The translations under genes and the position numbers were made by a program. The notes beneath the pieces were generated by a model, which ran no database searches, was not told where the DNA came from, and saw only the letters and a program-made list of their open reading frames with translations. Positions 23,147-32,442 of a stretch of 64,000 nt of DNA are shown here, in pieces (within the stretch, counting starts at the first letter, position 1; each line of letters begins with the position of its first letter). This DNA is from Aldehydirespirator sp965221185 (lineage in GTDB: Bacteria > Actinomycetota > Acidimicrobiia > Acidimicrobiales > Aldehydirespiratoraceae), in contig OZ244866.1 of NCBI GenBank assembly GCA_965221185.1, positions 3,968,001 to 4,032,000 of the forward strand, read 5' to 3'.

Positions 23147-25024
23147 ATGCTGGACGCCGCCTGGCTCATCTGCGCATTCCCGCTGGCCGGATTCGCCGTG
23201 CTGGTTGTTGCTGGACGCCGCCTGGGCGAGCCCCGATCCGGCTGGCTGGCCACCGCGGCCATGGCCGGCTCGTTCGTGTCGTCGGTGGCGGTGTTCGCCA
23301 GCTTGATGGCCCGCGACCCCGCCGAGCGCCGCTTCGTGGTCACGCTCTTCGAGTGGGTTCCGGCTGGAGACTTCTCGGTGGACGCCGGCCTTCTCGTGGA
23401 CCCGCTGTCGGTGACCATGGCTCTGTTCGTCACCGGCGTGGGGGCGCTCATCCACCTCTACGCCATCGGCTACATGCATGGCGACCGCGACTTCTCGAAA
23501 TTCTTCGTCTACCTGAACCTGTTCGCCTTCTCGATGCTGGTTCTGGTGCTGGGCGACAACCTGGCCCTCACGTTCCTGGGGTGGGAGGGGGTGGGTGTCT
23601 GCTCCTACCTGCTCATCTCGTTCTGGTTCACAGAGGAGGCCAACGCCGCCGCGGGCAAGAAGGCGTTCATCACCAACCGGGTCGGCGATTGGGGCTTCAT
23701 GCTGGCCATGTTCTGGGCCTTCGGTGCGCTGGGCTCGGTGCGTTTCCTGGACCTGTTCGGCCACGCCGGCTCGCTGCCGTCGAGCACGGCCACCGTCATC
23801 GTGATCCTGCTGTTCGTGGGCGCGGCCGGCAAGTCGGCGCAGCTGCCCCTCTACATCTGGCTGCCCGATGCCATGGCCGGCCCCACCCCGGTGTCGGCGC
23901 TGATCCACGCCGCCACGATGGTCACCGCCGGTGTGTACCTGATGGTCCGGGTCAACCCGCTGATAGCGGCGGCCGACGCTTGGGCTCCCGACGCCATCGC
24001 CTGGGTGGGGGTGGCCACCGCCCTCTTCGCGGCGGGGGCGGCCATGGCCCAGAACGACATCAAGAAGGTGCTGGCCTACTCCACGATCAGCCAGCTCGGC
24101 TACATGATGCTCGCCGTCGGCACCGGCGCCTATGTGGCCGCCATCTTCCACATGGTGACCCACGCCTTCTTCAAGGCGCTGCTGTTCCTGGGATCGGGAT
24201 CGGTCATCCATGCTCTCGACGGCGATCAGGACATGCGCCGCTACGGCGCGCTCCGGGCCGTCATGCCGGTTACCGCGATCACCTTCATCGTCGGCTGGCT
24301 CGCCATCGCTGGAGTGCCGCCGCTGGCGGGGTTCTGGTCCAAGGACGAGATCCTGGCCTACGCGTTCGACAGCAGCCCCGCGCTCTGGGTAGTGGGGCTG
24401 GTCACGGCAGTGCTGACCGCCTTCTACATGAGCCGGCTCGTGTTCATGACGTTCTACGGTGAGGCCCGCTACGGCGATGAACGCCACCCGCACGAGCCTT
24501 CGACACTGATGACCGTGCCCCTGGTGGTGCTGGCCGGCGCCGCCGTCGTGGCCGGGGTGATGAATCTGCCCTTCAGCTCTGACCTTCACTTCCTGGCGAC
24601 GTGGCTTGAGCCGTCGCTGTTCGGCAACGAGGCCCACCTCGGCATCGGCGGCGGCCTGCAGTGGCTGCTGGCTCTGGTCGCGGTGGCGGGGGGCGTGGTC
24701 GGAATGGTCGGCGCGGCAGCTATCTACCTGCGTCATCGCCTCCCGACGACCCTGGTGGAGTGGCCCGCCGCAGCCCGGGCGTTCTACGTCGACGAGGCCG
24801 TCACCCGCTTCGTGGGCGGGCCCGGTCGGCGGGCGTTCGATCTGGTCGCGGCCTTTGATGCCAAGGTCGTGGACGGTGCGGTCGACGGCGTCGGCCGCTC
24901 AGTGCGGGCCGGAGGCACGGCGCTGCGGCGGGTGCAGTCCGGCTTCGTGCGGTCCTACGCGCTGCTCACTGCCGCCGGGGCGGTCGCCCTGCTTGTGTGG
25001 TTCATCACCAGAGCGAGCCTGTAG
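23147..25024 (+). CDS. nuoL: NADH-quinone oxidoreductase subunit L (complex I-1)
   Basis: A 625-residue antiporter-like proton-pumping subunit. FLGWEGVGVCSYLLISFWF contains the conserved Glu of helix 5, QLPLYIWLPDAMAGPTPVSALIHAATMVTAGVY spans the Lys/His channel region (lysine in AAGKSAQLPLY), and GFWSKDEILA follows. The C-terminal part forms the lateral helix and final anchor. Normal length. Starts one base after the micro-ORF; nuoM follows directly. Confidence 0.95.
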   Translation: MLDAAWLICAFPLAGFAVLVVAGRRLGEPRSGWLATAAMAGSFVSSVAVFASLMARDPAERRFVVTLFEWVPAGDFSVDAGLLVDPLSVTMALFVTGVGALIHLYAIGYMHGDRDFSKFFVYLNLFAFSMLVLVLGDNLALTFLGWEGVGVCSYLLISFWFTEEANAAAGKKAFITNRVGDWGFMLAMFWAFGALGSVRFLDLFGHAGSLPSSTATVIVILLFVGAAGKSAQLPLYIWLPDAMAGPTPVSALIHAATMVTAGVYLMVRVNPLIAAADAWAPDAIAWVGVATALFAAGAAMAQNDIKKVLAYSTISQLGYMMLAVGTGAYVAAIFHMVTHAFFKALLFLGSGSVIHALDGDQDMRRYGALRAVMPVTAITFIVGWLAIAGVPPLAGFWSKDEILAYAFDSSPALWVVGLVTAVLTAFYMSRLVFMTFYGEARYGDERHPHEPSTLMTVPLVVLAGAAVVAGVMNLPFSSDLHFLATWLEPSLFGNEAHLGIGGGLQWLLALVAVAGGVVGMVGAAAIYLRHRLPTTLVEWPAAARAFYVDEAVTRFVGGPGRRAFDLVAAFDAKVVDGAVDGVGRSVRAGGTALRRVQSGFVRSYALLTAAGAVALLVWFITRASL

Positions 25025-26737
25025 ATGGATGCCGCCGTGCTGGCCACCGAGCCGCTCGCCTACTCGCACCCGTCGTTCGCGGCGGTTCTCATTGTGCTGG
25101 TGCTGGCGCCCGCGGCCGGTGCGCTGGTGCTGCTGGCCTTGCCCCGCTCCCGACCCGACCTGTTCAAGCTGGTGGCACTGCTGGCCTCCTTGGTGCCGGC
25201 CGCACTGGTGGTGTGGATGCTCGGGGCGTTTGAAACGGACATTGCCCACGCCTTCCAGTTCTGGGATCAGTACACGTGGATCGAGGGGCTGGGCGTGTCG
25301 TGGCAGGTCGGGGTGGACGGGCTGTCGCTGTTCCTAGTGGTGATGACCGCGCTGATCTTCCCGCTGGCCATCGTCGGGGTTGACGCCGAGCACTCGCCCA
25401 AGCCCTACTACGCCTGGTTGCTGATCCTGGAGGCCGGGTGCCTGGGCACCTTCGTGGCCCTCGACCTGATCATGTTCTTCGTGTTCTTCGAGATCGTGCT
25501 GGTGCCGATGTACTTCCTGATCGGTGGCTGGGGCCACGGGCGGCGGGCCTACGCGGCCACGAAGTTCTTCCTGTTCACCATGTTCGGCTCGGCATTGATG
25601 CTGGTGGCCATCGTGGCGCTGGCTTTCCTGCACGCCTCCGCGGCCGGAGGCGACGTGACCTTCGACCTGCTCGCTATCGCGGAGAACCAGCTGCTGGCCA
25701 TCAACACGGCCCGCTGGCTGTTCCTGGCCTTCGGGCTGGCCTTCGCGGTGAAGGTGCCGCTGATCCCGGTTCACACCTGGCTGCCCGACGCCCACACCAA
25801 CGCGCCCACCGCGGGCTCGGTGATCCTGGCCGCGGTGATGCTCAAGCTCGGCACCTATGGCCTGGTGCGCTTCGGCCTGTACCTGTTCCCGGAGGCGTCG
25901 GTGCACTTTGCGCCGCTGATGGTGACGCTGGGGGTGATCGGCATCATCTACGGCGCCATCGCCGCGGCCATGCAGCGAGACCTCAAGCGCCTGGTGGCCT
26001 ACTCGTCGGTGGCCCATCTCGGCTTCATCGTGATCGGCACGTTTGCGCTCAACACCGAGGGCCTCACCGGCGGTGTGCTGCAGATGGTGAACCACGGTGT
26101 GTCCACCGGGGCGCTGTTCCTGCTGGTGGGGATGATCTACGAGCGCCGCCGCACCCGCGAGATCTCCGAGCTGGGCGGGCTGCAGAAGCCGGCGCCGCTG
26201 CTGGCCGCGGTGTTCATGGTGGTGATGCTGTCGTCGGTGGGGCTTCCGGGCCTCAACGGCTTCGTGGGCGAGCTGCTGGTGCTGCTCGGCGCTTTCAACG
26301 CCCATCGCTGGTGGGCGGTTGTCGCGGCCGCGGGCGTCATCCTGGCCGCGGTCTACCTGCTGTGGGCCTACCAGAGGGTGTTCCACGGACCGGCTACCGG
26401 GGCCAACGCCGAGATGCCGGACCTGCGCTGGCGCGAGGGTCTGGTGATGGTGCCCTTCCTGGCTGCCATCGTGTTCATGGGCGTGTACCCCAAGCCGGTG
26501 ATCGACCGGGTCGAGCCGGCGGTGGACGCCATAATCGCCCATGTCGAGGACAATGTCGCCGGCTTCGCGGAGCCTGTGGCGGATGTGCAGCCCGCGATGA
26601 CGCTGGACGACCTGGCCCGCTCGGCGGGCGAGACCCATAACGGCGGTGACAGCCAGACCGGCGATGACGGTGGCGCCGGCCATCTCGAGGACGGCGGCGA
26701 TGACGGTGGCGCCGGCCATGGAGAGGACGGCGGCTGA
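25025..26737 (+). CDS. nuoM: NADH-quinone oxidoreductase subunit M (complex I-1)
   Basis: A 570-residue antiporter-like subunit. FFEIVLVPMYFLIGGWG holds the helix-5 Glu, VKVPLIPVHTWLPDAHTNAP and KRLVAYSSVAHLGF are family hallmarks, GLNGFVGELLVL is near the end. About 60 extra C-terminal residues include two copies of DDGGAGH(L/G)EDGG, an acidic, His-containing repeat (DNA 26663-26734). ATG 25025 abuts the nuoL stop; the stop overlaps the nuoN ATG. Confidence 0.94.
   Translation: MDAAVLATEPLAYSHPSFAAVLIVLVLAPAAGALVLLALPRSRPDLFKLVALLASLVPAALVVWMLGAFETDIAHAFQFWDQYTWIEGLGVSWQVGVDGLSLFLVVMTALIFPLAIVGVDAEHSPKPYYAWLLILEAGCLGTFVALDLIMFFVFFEIVLVPMYFLIGGWGHGRRAYAATKFFLFTMFGSALMLVAIVALAFLHASAAGGDVTFDLLAIAENQLLAINTARWLFLAFGLAFAVKVPLIPVHTWLPDAHTNAPTAGSVILAAVMLKLGTYGLVRFGLYLFPEASVHFAPLMVTLGVIGIIYGAIAAAMQRDLKRLVAYSSVAHLGFIVIGTFALNTEGLTGGVLQMVNHGVSTGALFLLVGMIYERRRTREISELGGLQKPAPLLAAVFMVVMLSSVGLPGLNGFVGELLVLLGAFNAHRWWAVVAAAGVILAAVYLLWAYQRVFHGPATGANAEMPDLRWREGLVMVPFLAAIVFMGVYPKPVIDRVEPAVDAIIAHVEDNVAGFAEPVADVQPAMTLDDLARSAGETHNGGDSQTGDDGGAGHLEDGGDDGGAGHGEDGG
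26663..26734 (+). repeat. 36-bp tandem duplication at the 3' end of nuoM
   Basis: Two 36-bp copies starting at 26663 and 26699, differing at the codon before GAGGACGG. The period is a multiple of three, so the protein gains a repeated acidic His/Gly tail. It ends next to the nuoM/nuoN overlap. Confidence 0.75.
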
Positions 26738-28236
26738 TGGTTGCCGTGTTGGCGCAGCTCGAGGCGGTTCCCACGCCTGAGGTGGACTGGGCCGGGCTGC
26801 TGCCCGTGCTGCTGCCTGGGGCGGGCGCGCTGGTGCTGCTGATGGTCCGCTCGCTGGTGCCGAGCCGGCTGCTGCCCGTGGTGTTCGACGCGGCCTGGAC
26901 GTTCGTGGTGGCGGTGGCGGGACTCGTAGCGGTGGTAGTCCTGTGGCAGCGAGAGGGCGAGGTCAGGGCGTTCGGCGATCAGCTCGTGATGGACGGCTTG
27001 GCCCTGTTCGTGGCTGCGATCATCCTCGGCTCGGTCGCGCTGGCCGCCCCCACGCTTCCCCGGTACTGCCGGCGAGTCGGCGTCGACAGCGCCGAACTCT
27101 GCGTGCTGGTCCTGCTGGCCGCGGCCGGGGCGGTGGTGATGGCCGGGGCGGCCGATCTGATCGTGCTGTTCCTGGGGCTGGAGACGATGTCGATCGCGGC
27201 CTACGTCATGGCGGCGCTCAACCTGCGCCGGCTCGAGTCGCTGGAGGCGGGCCTCAAGTACTTCGTGCTCGGCGCCTTCTCCACTGCGTTCCTGCTGTAC
27301 GGGATCGCCCTCGTCTACGGCGCGACCGGCACCACCAACCTGCACGGGATCAGCCTCTATCTCGACACATTCATCGTGCTGGGCGACGGGATGCTGCTGG
27401 CGGGCCTGGCGATGCTGCTGGTGGGTCTGGGATTCAAGGTGGCCGCGGTGCCGTTCCATGCGTGGGTGCCCGACGTCTATGTGGGCGCGCCGACGCCGGT
27501 GACGGCCTTGATGGCCTCGGCGGTGAAGACGGCCGGGTTTGCCGCTCTGATCCGGGTGTTCGTGGAAGCGCTGGGGGCGCGGTCAGACGACTGGCAGCCG
27601 GCCGTGTTCGCCCTGGCCTGCGCCACCCTGGCGGTCGGATCCGTGCTGGCCGCGGTCCAGAGCGACGCCAAGCGCATCCTGGCTTACTCGTCCGTCTCCC
27701 ACGCGGGTTTCATCCTCGTCGGCGTGCAGGCGGCCTCCGATTCCGGCGTGGCCGCGGTGCTGTTCTACCTGGCCGCGTACGCGGTCATAGCGGTGGGAAG
27801 CTTCACCGTTGTGGCCGTGCTGTCCGGTCCGGGCGACGACCGCACCGGCCTAGCCTCGCTCGCCGGACTCGGCACCCGCAGGCCGGCGCTGGCCCTGGCG
27901 CTGACGATCCTGTTGCTGGCCCAGGCGGGAGTGCCGTTCACGTCGGGCTTCGTGGCCAAGTTCTCGGTCATATCGGCGGCGGTGGAGGCCCGCTCGTACT
28001 GGCTGGCCGTGGTGGCCATGGTCAGTGCCGTGGTCGCAGCTTTCGCCTACCTGCGGGTGGTGGTGGCTATGTACTTCGGCGACGCCGGTGACACCGATTC
28101 CGACGCCGCCGGCGCCCCGCCCGCGATGGGTCTCGGGGCCGCAGCAGTGGTCGTCGTAGCCGTGCTTTTCACGGTGGCCATGGGCGTGGTCCCGGGCCTG
28201 CTGGAGTCCCTGTCCAGCACCGCAGCCGGGCTGTGA
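26737..28236 (+). CDS. nuoN: NADH-quinone oxidoreductase subunit N (complex I-1)
   Basis: A 499-residue antiporter-like subunit, last gene of the run. FLGLETMSIAAYVMAAL holds the conserved helix-5 Glu, GLGFKVAAVPFHAWVPDVYVGAPTPV is the signature region, and AKRILAYSSVSHAGF follows. Thirteen to fourteen membrane helices are expected. ATG at 26737 overlaps the nuoM stop (TGATG). No strong terminator is visible after 28236. Confidence 0.94.
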   Translation: MVAVLAQLEAVPTPEVDWAGLLPVLLPGAGALVLLMVRSLVPSRLLPVVFDAAWTFVVAVAGLVAVVVLWQREGEVRAFGDQLVMDGLALFVAAIILGSVALAAPTLPRYCRRVGVDSAELCVLVLLAAAGAVVMAGAADLIVLFLGLETMSIAAYVMAALNLRRLESLEAGLKYFVLGAFSTAFLLYGIALVYGATGTTNLHGISLYLDTFIVLGDGMLLAGLAMLLVGLGFKVAAVPFHAWVPDVYVGAPTPVTALMASAVKTAGFAALIRVFVEALGARSDDWQPAVFALACATLAVGSVLAAVQSDAKRILAYSSVSHAGFILVGVQAASDSGVAAVLFYLAAYAVIAVGSFTVVAVLSGPGDDRTGLASLAGLGTRRPALALALTILLLAQAGVPFTSGFVAKFSVISAAVEARSYWLAVVAMVSAVVAAFAYLRVVVAMYFGDAGDTDSDAAGAPPAMGLGAAAVVVVAVLFTVAMGVVPGLLESLSSTAAGL

Positions 28237-28324
28237 GCCTGGAACGCCAGCCTCCGCGCCGCACGCCTGGCGCTGGCCGAGATCGAGAGCTCGTGCGCTG
28301 CGCCTCGGGAGTCGCCGGGACACA

Positions 28325-29152
28325 ATGTCAGTTGTGATCACGCCAGAGATCAAAGCCGCCTTCTTTGCTGACGGGGTGGTGAAGGTTCCCGGCGCGGTGG
28401 GCGGCGAATGGATCGATCGGATCCTCGAGGACGCGCAGCGCGAACTGGACGCACCGGGCCCGTGGGTGACCGACACGAACCCGGGCGGAGCGCAGGATCG
28501 GCTGTTCACCACCCGGTACCGCTGGCAGCACGAGCCGGTCATCCGGGACTTCGTGTTCTTGTCGCCCGTCGCGGCGATGGCCGCGGCCCTCACCAGCTCA
28601 TCGACCGTGCGCTTCTACTTCGACCACCTGCTCGTCAAGGAGCCACAAACCGCGGCCCCCACGCCGTGGCATCAGGACATCGGATACTGGCCCTTCCTCG
28701 GCAAGCAGATCATCTCCGCGTGGGTGAGCGCCTCAAGCAGCTCGGTCAGAGACAGCTCGCTGGAGTTCGTGCGGGGCTCACACCGCTGGGACGCCTACTA
28801 CGCCCCGCAGTCCTTTGACGGCCAGGGGGGCTGGACCGAGGATTTCCAGGGTGAGGTGATGCCCGACATCGAGTTGGCCCGCAGCCACGACGACTGCCCC
28901 TACGACATCGTGGGGTTCGACGTGGAGCCCGGTGACGCCATCTTCTTCTCGGCCTGGATCATCCACGGCGCGCCACCGAACCAAGGCGCCGGACGCCGCG
29001 TGGCGCTGTCCACCCGCTGGCTGGGCGACGATGCCACCTGGTTCCCCCACCCCGGCTGCGACCCGACCGTCACCCAGGAGGACACCTCAGCGGTGCCCGG
29101 CGACTACCCGGCCGACGATGAGCGTTTCCCGTTGGTGTACGAGGAGGGATAG
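28325..29152 (+). CDS. Phytanoyl-CoA dioxygenase (PhyH) family protein
   Basis: A 275-residue Fe(II)/2-oxoglutarate-dependent dioxygenase. Iron ligands: TPWHQDIGYW (His and Asp of HxD) and IIHGAPPNQ (distal His); the 2-oxoglutarate-binding Arg is likely in GRRVALSTRW. SLEFVRGSHRW and DVEPGDAIFFSAW are typical of the family. It is a soluble hydroxylase; the substrate (lipid, alkaloid or small polar molecule) cannot be told from the sequence. It stands alone, 88 bp after nuoN. Confidence 0.85.
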   Translation: MSVVITPEIKAAFFADGVVKVPGAVGGEWIDRILEDAQRELDAPGPWVTDTNPGGAQDRLFTTRYRWQHEPVIRDFVFLSPVAAMAAALTSSSTVRFYFDHLLVKEPQTAAPTPWHQDIGYWPFLGKQIISAWVSASSSSVRDSSLEFVRGSHRWDAYYAPQSFDGQGGWTEDFQGEVMPDIELARSHDDCPYDIVGFDVEPGDAIFFSAWIIHGAPPNQGAGRRVALSTRWLGDDATWFPHPGCDPTVTQEDTSAVPGDYPADDERFPLVYEEG

Positions 29153-29317
29153 GGCCGCACCGACCAGCCGGCAGATCGCCCGCGGGAGGCTTCGATCGTG
29201 CCTCTGGATGAGCTGCGCGATGAGGCGGTCGTGCTCCCTGGCCGTCCCGTTTCTGGAGGGATCCTCACGTATGTAGGCTCGGCAATCGACATAGGCGCCG
29301 CAGGGAGGCCCCAACGG

Positions 29318-30019
29318 TTGATTGAGTTGACCGGGGTAAAGAAGTACTACCAAGTCGGTCCCGTGGAGGTTCGGGCTCTCGACGGGGTGGACCTGAGCGT
29401 CGCGGCGGGCGAATTCGTCGTGATCCTCGGTCCGTCGGGAAGCGGCAAGACCACGATGCTGAACCTGATTGGAGTCCTGGACTCGCCCACGTCGGGCCAG
29501 ATCACGGTGGGCGGGCGCGACACGACTTCGGCTTCGCGCCCGGAGCTGTTCGAACTGCGGCGCCAGACGGTGAGCTTCATCTTCCAGAGCTTCAACCTGT
29601 TCCTGGGGCTCACGGCCACCGAGAACGTGGAGTTCGGCGTGGACGTCGCCGGCAAGCGCGGCAGCGTCGATCCGAAGGAGGTGCTCGAGTCGGTGGGTCT
29701 GGGTCACCGGTTCGACCATTTCCCCCACGAGCTCTCCGGCGGCGAGCAGCAGCGTGTGGCGATCGCCAGGGCGCTGGCCACCGGCAATCCGGTGCTGCTG
29801 GCCGACGAGCCCACCGGCGAGCTCGACTTCAGGACCGGGTCCCAGATTCTCGAACTGCTCTACGCGCAGGCAGCCGGCGAGCGGGCCGTGCTGGTAGTTA
29901 CCCACAACCGCGAGATATCCCGCATGGCCGACCGGGTCGTCGAGCTGAGCAGCGGCGAGATCATCAGCGACGGTCCCCCAGCGGGCGGCAAGACGCCGCT
30001 AGCCGAGCTTCACTGGTAG
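29318..30019 (+). CDS. ABC transporter ATP-binding protein, LolD/MacB type
   Basis: A 233-residue ATPase of the LolD/MacB/FtsE type: GPSGSGKT (Walker A), FIFQSFNLFLGLTATENVEF (Q loop), LSGGEQQRVAIARAL (signature), VLLADEPTGELD (Walker B) and VVTHN (switch His). I favour the TTG at 29318, which has GGGAGG upstream and gives the usual length; a GTG at 29198 would add 40 residues unlike the family. No MacB/FtsX-type permease gene is adjacent in the window, so the partner lies elsewhere. Confidence 0.85.
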   Translation: MIELTGVKKYYQVGPVEVRALDGVDLSVAAGEFVVILGPSGSGKTTMLNLIGVLDSPTSGQITVGGRDTTSASRPELFELRRQTVSFIFQSFNLFLGLTATENVEFGVDVAGKRGSVDPKEVLESVGLGHRFDHFPHELSGGEQQRVAIARALATGNPVLLADEPTGELDFRTGSQILELLYAQAAGERAVLVVTHNREISRMADRVVELSSGEIISDGPPAGGKTPLAELHW

Positions 30020-30060
30020 CGGGCTCAGCGGATGGGCGAGTCTCCGATCCGCGCTGTGTC

Positions 30061-31716
30061 TCAGATCTGTTCGGAGCCCATCTGCTTCAACTCCGTCTCG
30101 ATCTCGTTCATCAGCACTACCAAATCGATCACGTCGTGGCTGGTCAGCGAGCCCAAGAACCGACCCGACTTCCTGTCTGCAACTGCGATCACCGTCTGCG
30201 GTGCGTTGGTCATCTTCTCGAGCGCGTCATGGATCGGTTCGTCGGGGAATGTGGTCAGCGTGTTGACTCGCAGCACGTCGCCCAGCGCGGCCGCGGCCCG
30301 CGAGCGCCGGCGCACCGAACGGAGCCCGGTGGTCGAGGCGATTCCAGCGACCTCGCCGCCGTCGACCACCAGGTAGTCGTGCTGGTGGGGCACAGTCCAG
30401 GACTCCATGAATTCGGCGACGGAGGTGTCCGACCGCGGGTACTCGCGAGTCCTGTCGAAGACGCTCCTGACCTGCACCTCCTTCAGGGCGTATCGGGCGA
30501 ACGCCGGCGTCACCGAGTCCGGGAGCGCGAGAGGTTCCGACAACGCCGTCCGCCGGACCGCGAAGTTGATTACGGCCGGCATGAAGAGGATGTATCCGGA
30601 CATGATCAGGACCAGAAGCGAGAAGACATCCTTCTCGATCGTGCCGCTCTCGAGCATCACGAGCAGGAAGGCGATCTCCGCGACGCCCTTGGACATGAGC
30701 CCGGCCGCGAGCGCGAACGGTGCGTCGAGCCGGGTGACGTAGGTTCCGACGAAGGCGCCGGCGAATTTGCCCGTCAGCGGGACCAGCACGAGGGCCGTTG
30801 CCGTTGTGGCCGGCAGGCTTGTGAAGGAAAGGTCGAAATGAAGTCCGGCCGAGGCGAAGAACAGGGGGACGAAGAGACCCTCCGAGGCGCTGCGCATGCC
30901 GGGCATGATGTCGTCGCGCACCCCTTGGGACAGCCCGGACAGGGCGGCACCGAACAGCAGCGCCCCGATGGTGCCGTGCAGGCCCATCCTCTCAGCGCCC
31001 ACCACCACCAGGAACAGCCCTCCGATCAGCAGGCCGAATGAGAGTTGGGGAACGTTGAGGACTCGCTGCAGGGCGACGATCACGACCGGCAGCACCTTGG
31101 CCGACAGCAGCCAGGCCAGCACCACGAAGGCGATGATCTTGCCGAACAGAGACAGCACGCTGACCGCGCTCAGGGGGTGGGCACGTTCGCCGATCGTAAA
31201 ACCCACCACGAGCAGCGAGGCGATCTCGGCGATGATCACGATGGTGAAGATCTTCAGCCCGATGGGCTGCTTGAGGGTTCCAGAATCGGACAGGACCTTG
31301 ACTGCGAGACCGAGGCTCGACAGCGACAGGATGCCGGCGAGGGCCAGAGCCTCCTCGAAGCTGAGGCCAAGACCCAAGTCGATGCCGAAGAGGTCCGACG
31401 TGACGGTGAGCGCGGCCAGCAGCGAAATGACGACCGAGATGATCGCCGCGGCGAAATACCGTCCCCGCATCGTGGCCACGAAGCCCGGGACATCGATCTC
31501 GTCCAGTCCGACGATGAAGAACAGCACGAATATGCCGAGTTCCAGAAAGAGCTTCAGATCGCGCGTCGGCTCGACGATCCCGGTAGCCGGACCGAGCACC
31601 GCACCGGCGAGCGTGTAGGCGATGATCGAGCTCAGGCCGAAGCGGTTGAGCACGCCCTCCATGAGCTTGGCCACGACGATGAGCAGTCCGATGGGGAGCA
31701 GCACGTCGATCAACAT
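30061..31716 (-). CDS. CPA2-family cation:proton antiporter with CBS domains
   Basis: A 551-residue protein with about twelve membrane helices (residues about 5-385), of the KefB/NapA-like CPA2 type (GLDEIDVPGF, FASAGLHFDLSF, LMSKGVAEIAFLLVMLESG). The C-terminal 170 residues are cytoplasmic and contain two CBS-like halves (VAEFMESWTVPHQHDYLVVDGGEVAGIAS and VIAVADRKSGRFLGSLTSHDVIDLV), which in other proteins bind adenine nucleotides. It exchanges Na+ or K+ for H+. ATG at 31716 chosen; a TTG at 31737 would add seven residues. Confidence 0.85.
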   Translation of the reverse strand: MLIDVLLPIGLLIVVAKLMEGVLNRFGLSSIIAYTLAGAVLGPATGIVEPTRDLKLFLELGIFVLFFIVGLDEIDVPGFVATMRGRYFAAAIISVVISLLAALTVTSDLFGIDLGLGLSFEEALALAGILSLSSLGLAVKVLSDSGTLKQPIGLKIFTIVIIAEIASLLVVGFTIGERAHPLSAVSVLSLFGKIIAFVVLAWLLSAKVLPVVIVALQRVLNVPQLSFGLLIGGLFLVVVGAERMGLHGTIGALLFGAALSGLSQGVRDDIMPGMRSASEGLFVPLFFASAGLHFDLSFTSLPATTATALVLVPLTGKFAGAFVGTYVTRLDAPFALAAGLMSKGVAEIAFLLVMLESGTIEKDVFSLLVLIMSGYILFMPAVINFAVRRTALSEPLALPDSVTPAFARYALKEVQVRSVFDRTREYPRSDTSVAEFMESWTVPHQHDYLVVDGGEVAGIASTTGLRSVRRRSRAAAALGDVLRVNTLTTFPDEPIHDALEKMTNAPQTVIAVADRKSGRFLGSLTSHDVIDLVVLMNEIETELKQMGSEQI

Positions 31717-31945
31717 TTGGCCCGCACCCCCTGTCAACGCCGGAGACGGCGAGTTGAGACTACTTGGGCGGTCATTGCCAGGCCCGAGACGGGCATTCGA
31801 GCGGGGCGCGGGACCGGCTGCGGATCGTCCCCCATTCGTGGCGGCGCAGTAGGCGCGCGCCGAGCCGAGGGGCTAGCATGTTGTTTCGTTCAGCGGCCAA
31901 GGCCAGCCGACGGCTGGTTCGCTATACCCGAGGAGATGCGGTTCA

Positions 31946-32284
31946 TTGAATATCAGCACTGAGAGACAGGGTGGCGCTTTGATCGCAGTGGCTGAGGGCC
32001 GGGTCGACGGTGCTAACGCCCTTGAGTTCCATGAGGCTCTTGAAGCCGCTATCAGCTCAGACGACACGGGGATGGTGCTCGACTTCGAAGGCATCTCGTA
32101 CATCAGCAGCGCCGGTCTCCGCGTTGTTCTGCTGGTGGCCAAGACGCTTCAGAAGCAGAGCGCCAAGATGGCCGTGTGCTCGCTGTCGGAGTCGATCCGG
32201 GAGATCTTTGAGATCAGCGGCTTCGACAAGATCATCCCCGTCCACGGCTCCCGGGCGGACGCGCTAGCCGGGGTCGGAGGCTGA
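31946..32284 (+). CDS. STAS-domain anti-sigma factor antagonist
   Basis: A 112-residue single STAS domain of the SpoIIAA/RsbV type. VLDFEGISYISSAGLRVVL contains the D-x4-S-S phosphorylation site, where Ser is phosphorylated by an anti-sigma kinase. No kinase or phosphatase gene lies beside it. TTG start at 31946 with GAGGAG ten bases upstream; an 8-codon frame MRFIEYQH from the ATG at 31935 overlaps this start out of frame. It would take part in partner-switching control of a sigma factor or another signalling output. Confidence 0.85.
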   Translation: MNISTERQGGALIAVAEGRVDGANALEFHEALEAAISSDDTGMVLDFEGISYISSAGLRVVLLVAKTLQKQSAKMAVCSLSESIREIFEISGFDKIIPVHGSRADALAGVGG

Positions 32285-32303
32285 TCGGGGCTCGAGTCCC
32301 CGA
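32285..32303 (+). terminator. Small stem-loop after the STAS gene
   Basis: TCGGGG-CTCGAGT-CCCCGA, six perfect pairs with a 7-base loop starting at the last base region of the stop codon. No T-tract follows. Possible terminator or 3' mRNA stabiliser. Confidence 0.35.
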
Positions 32304-32442
32304 CCCAATCTCCCAGGCTTCTTGCTCCCGACGAGCCGGCCTCACGTGCCGGTGAAGCGTCGGGTGTCTCCCCGGCGGCTTGATCGCGCCTCCACCGGTT
32401 GAGGCGTCGCGGTCGGTCGCATCCAGCGGGTACGGTCGCGCC

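Noticed and set aside
22133..24736. 867-codon minus-strand frame opposite nuoJ-nuoL
   Set aside because: Product is Gln/His/Arg/Gly-rich without domains, typical of antisense frames in G+C-rich genes; the plus strand encodes clear Nuo proteins.
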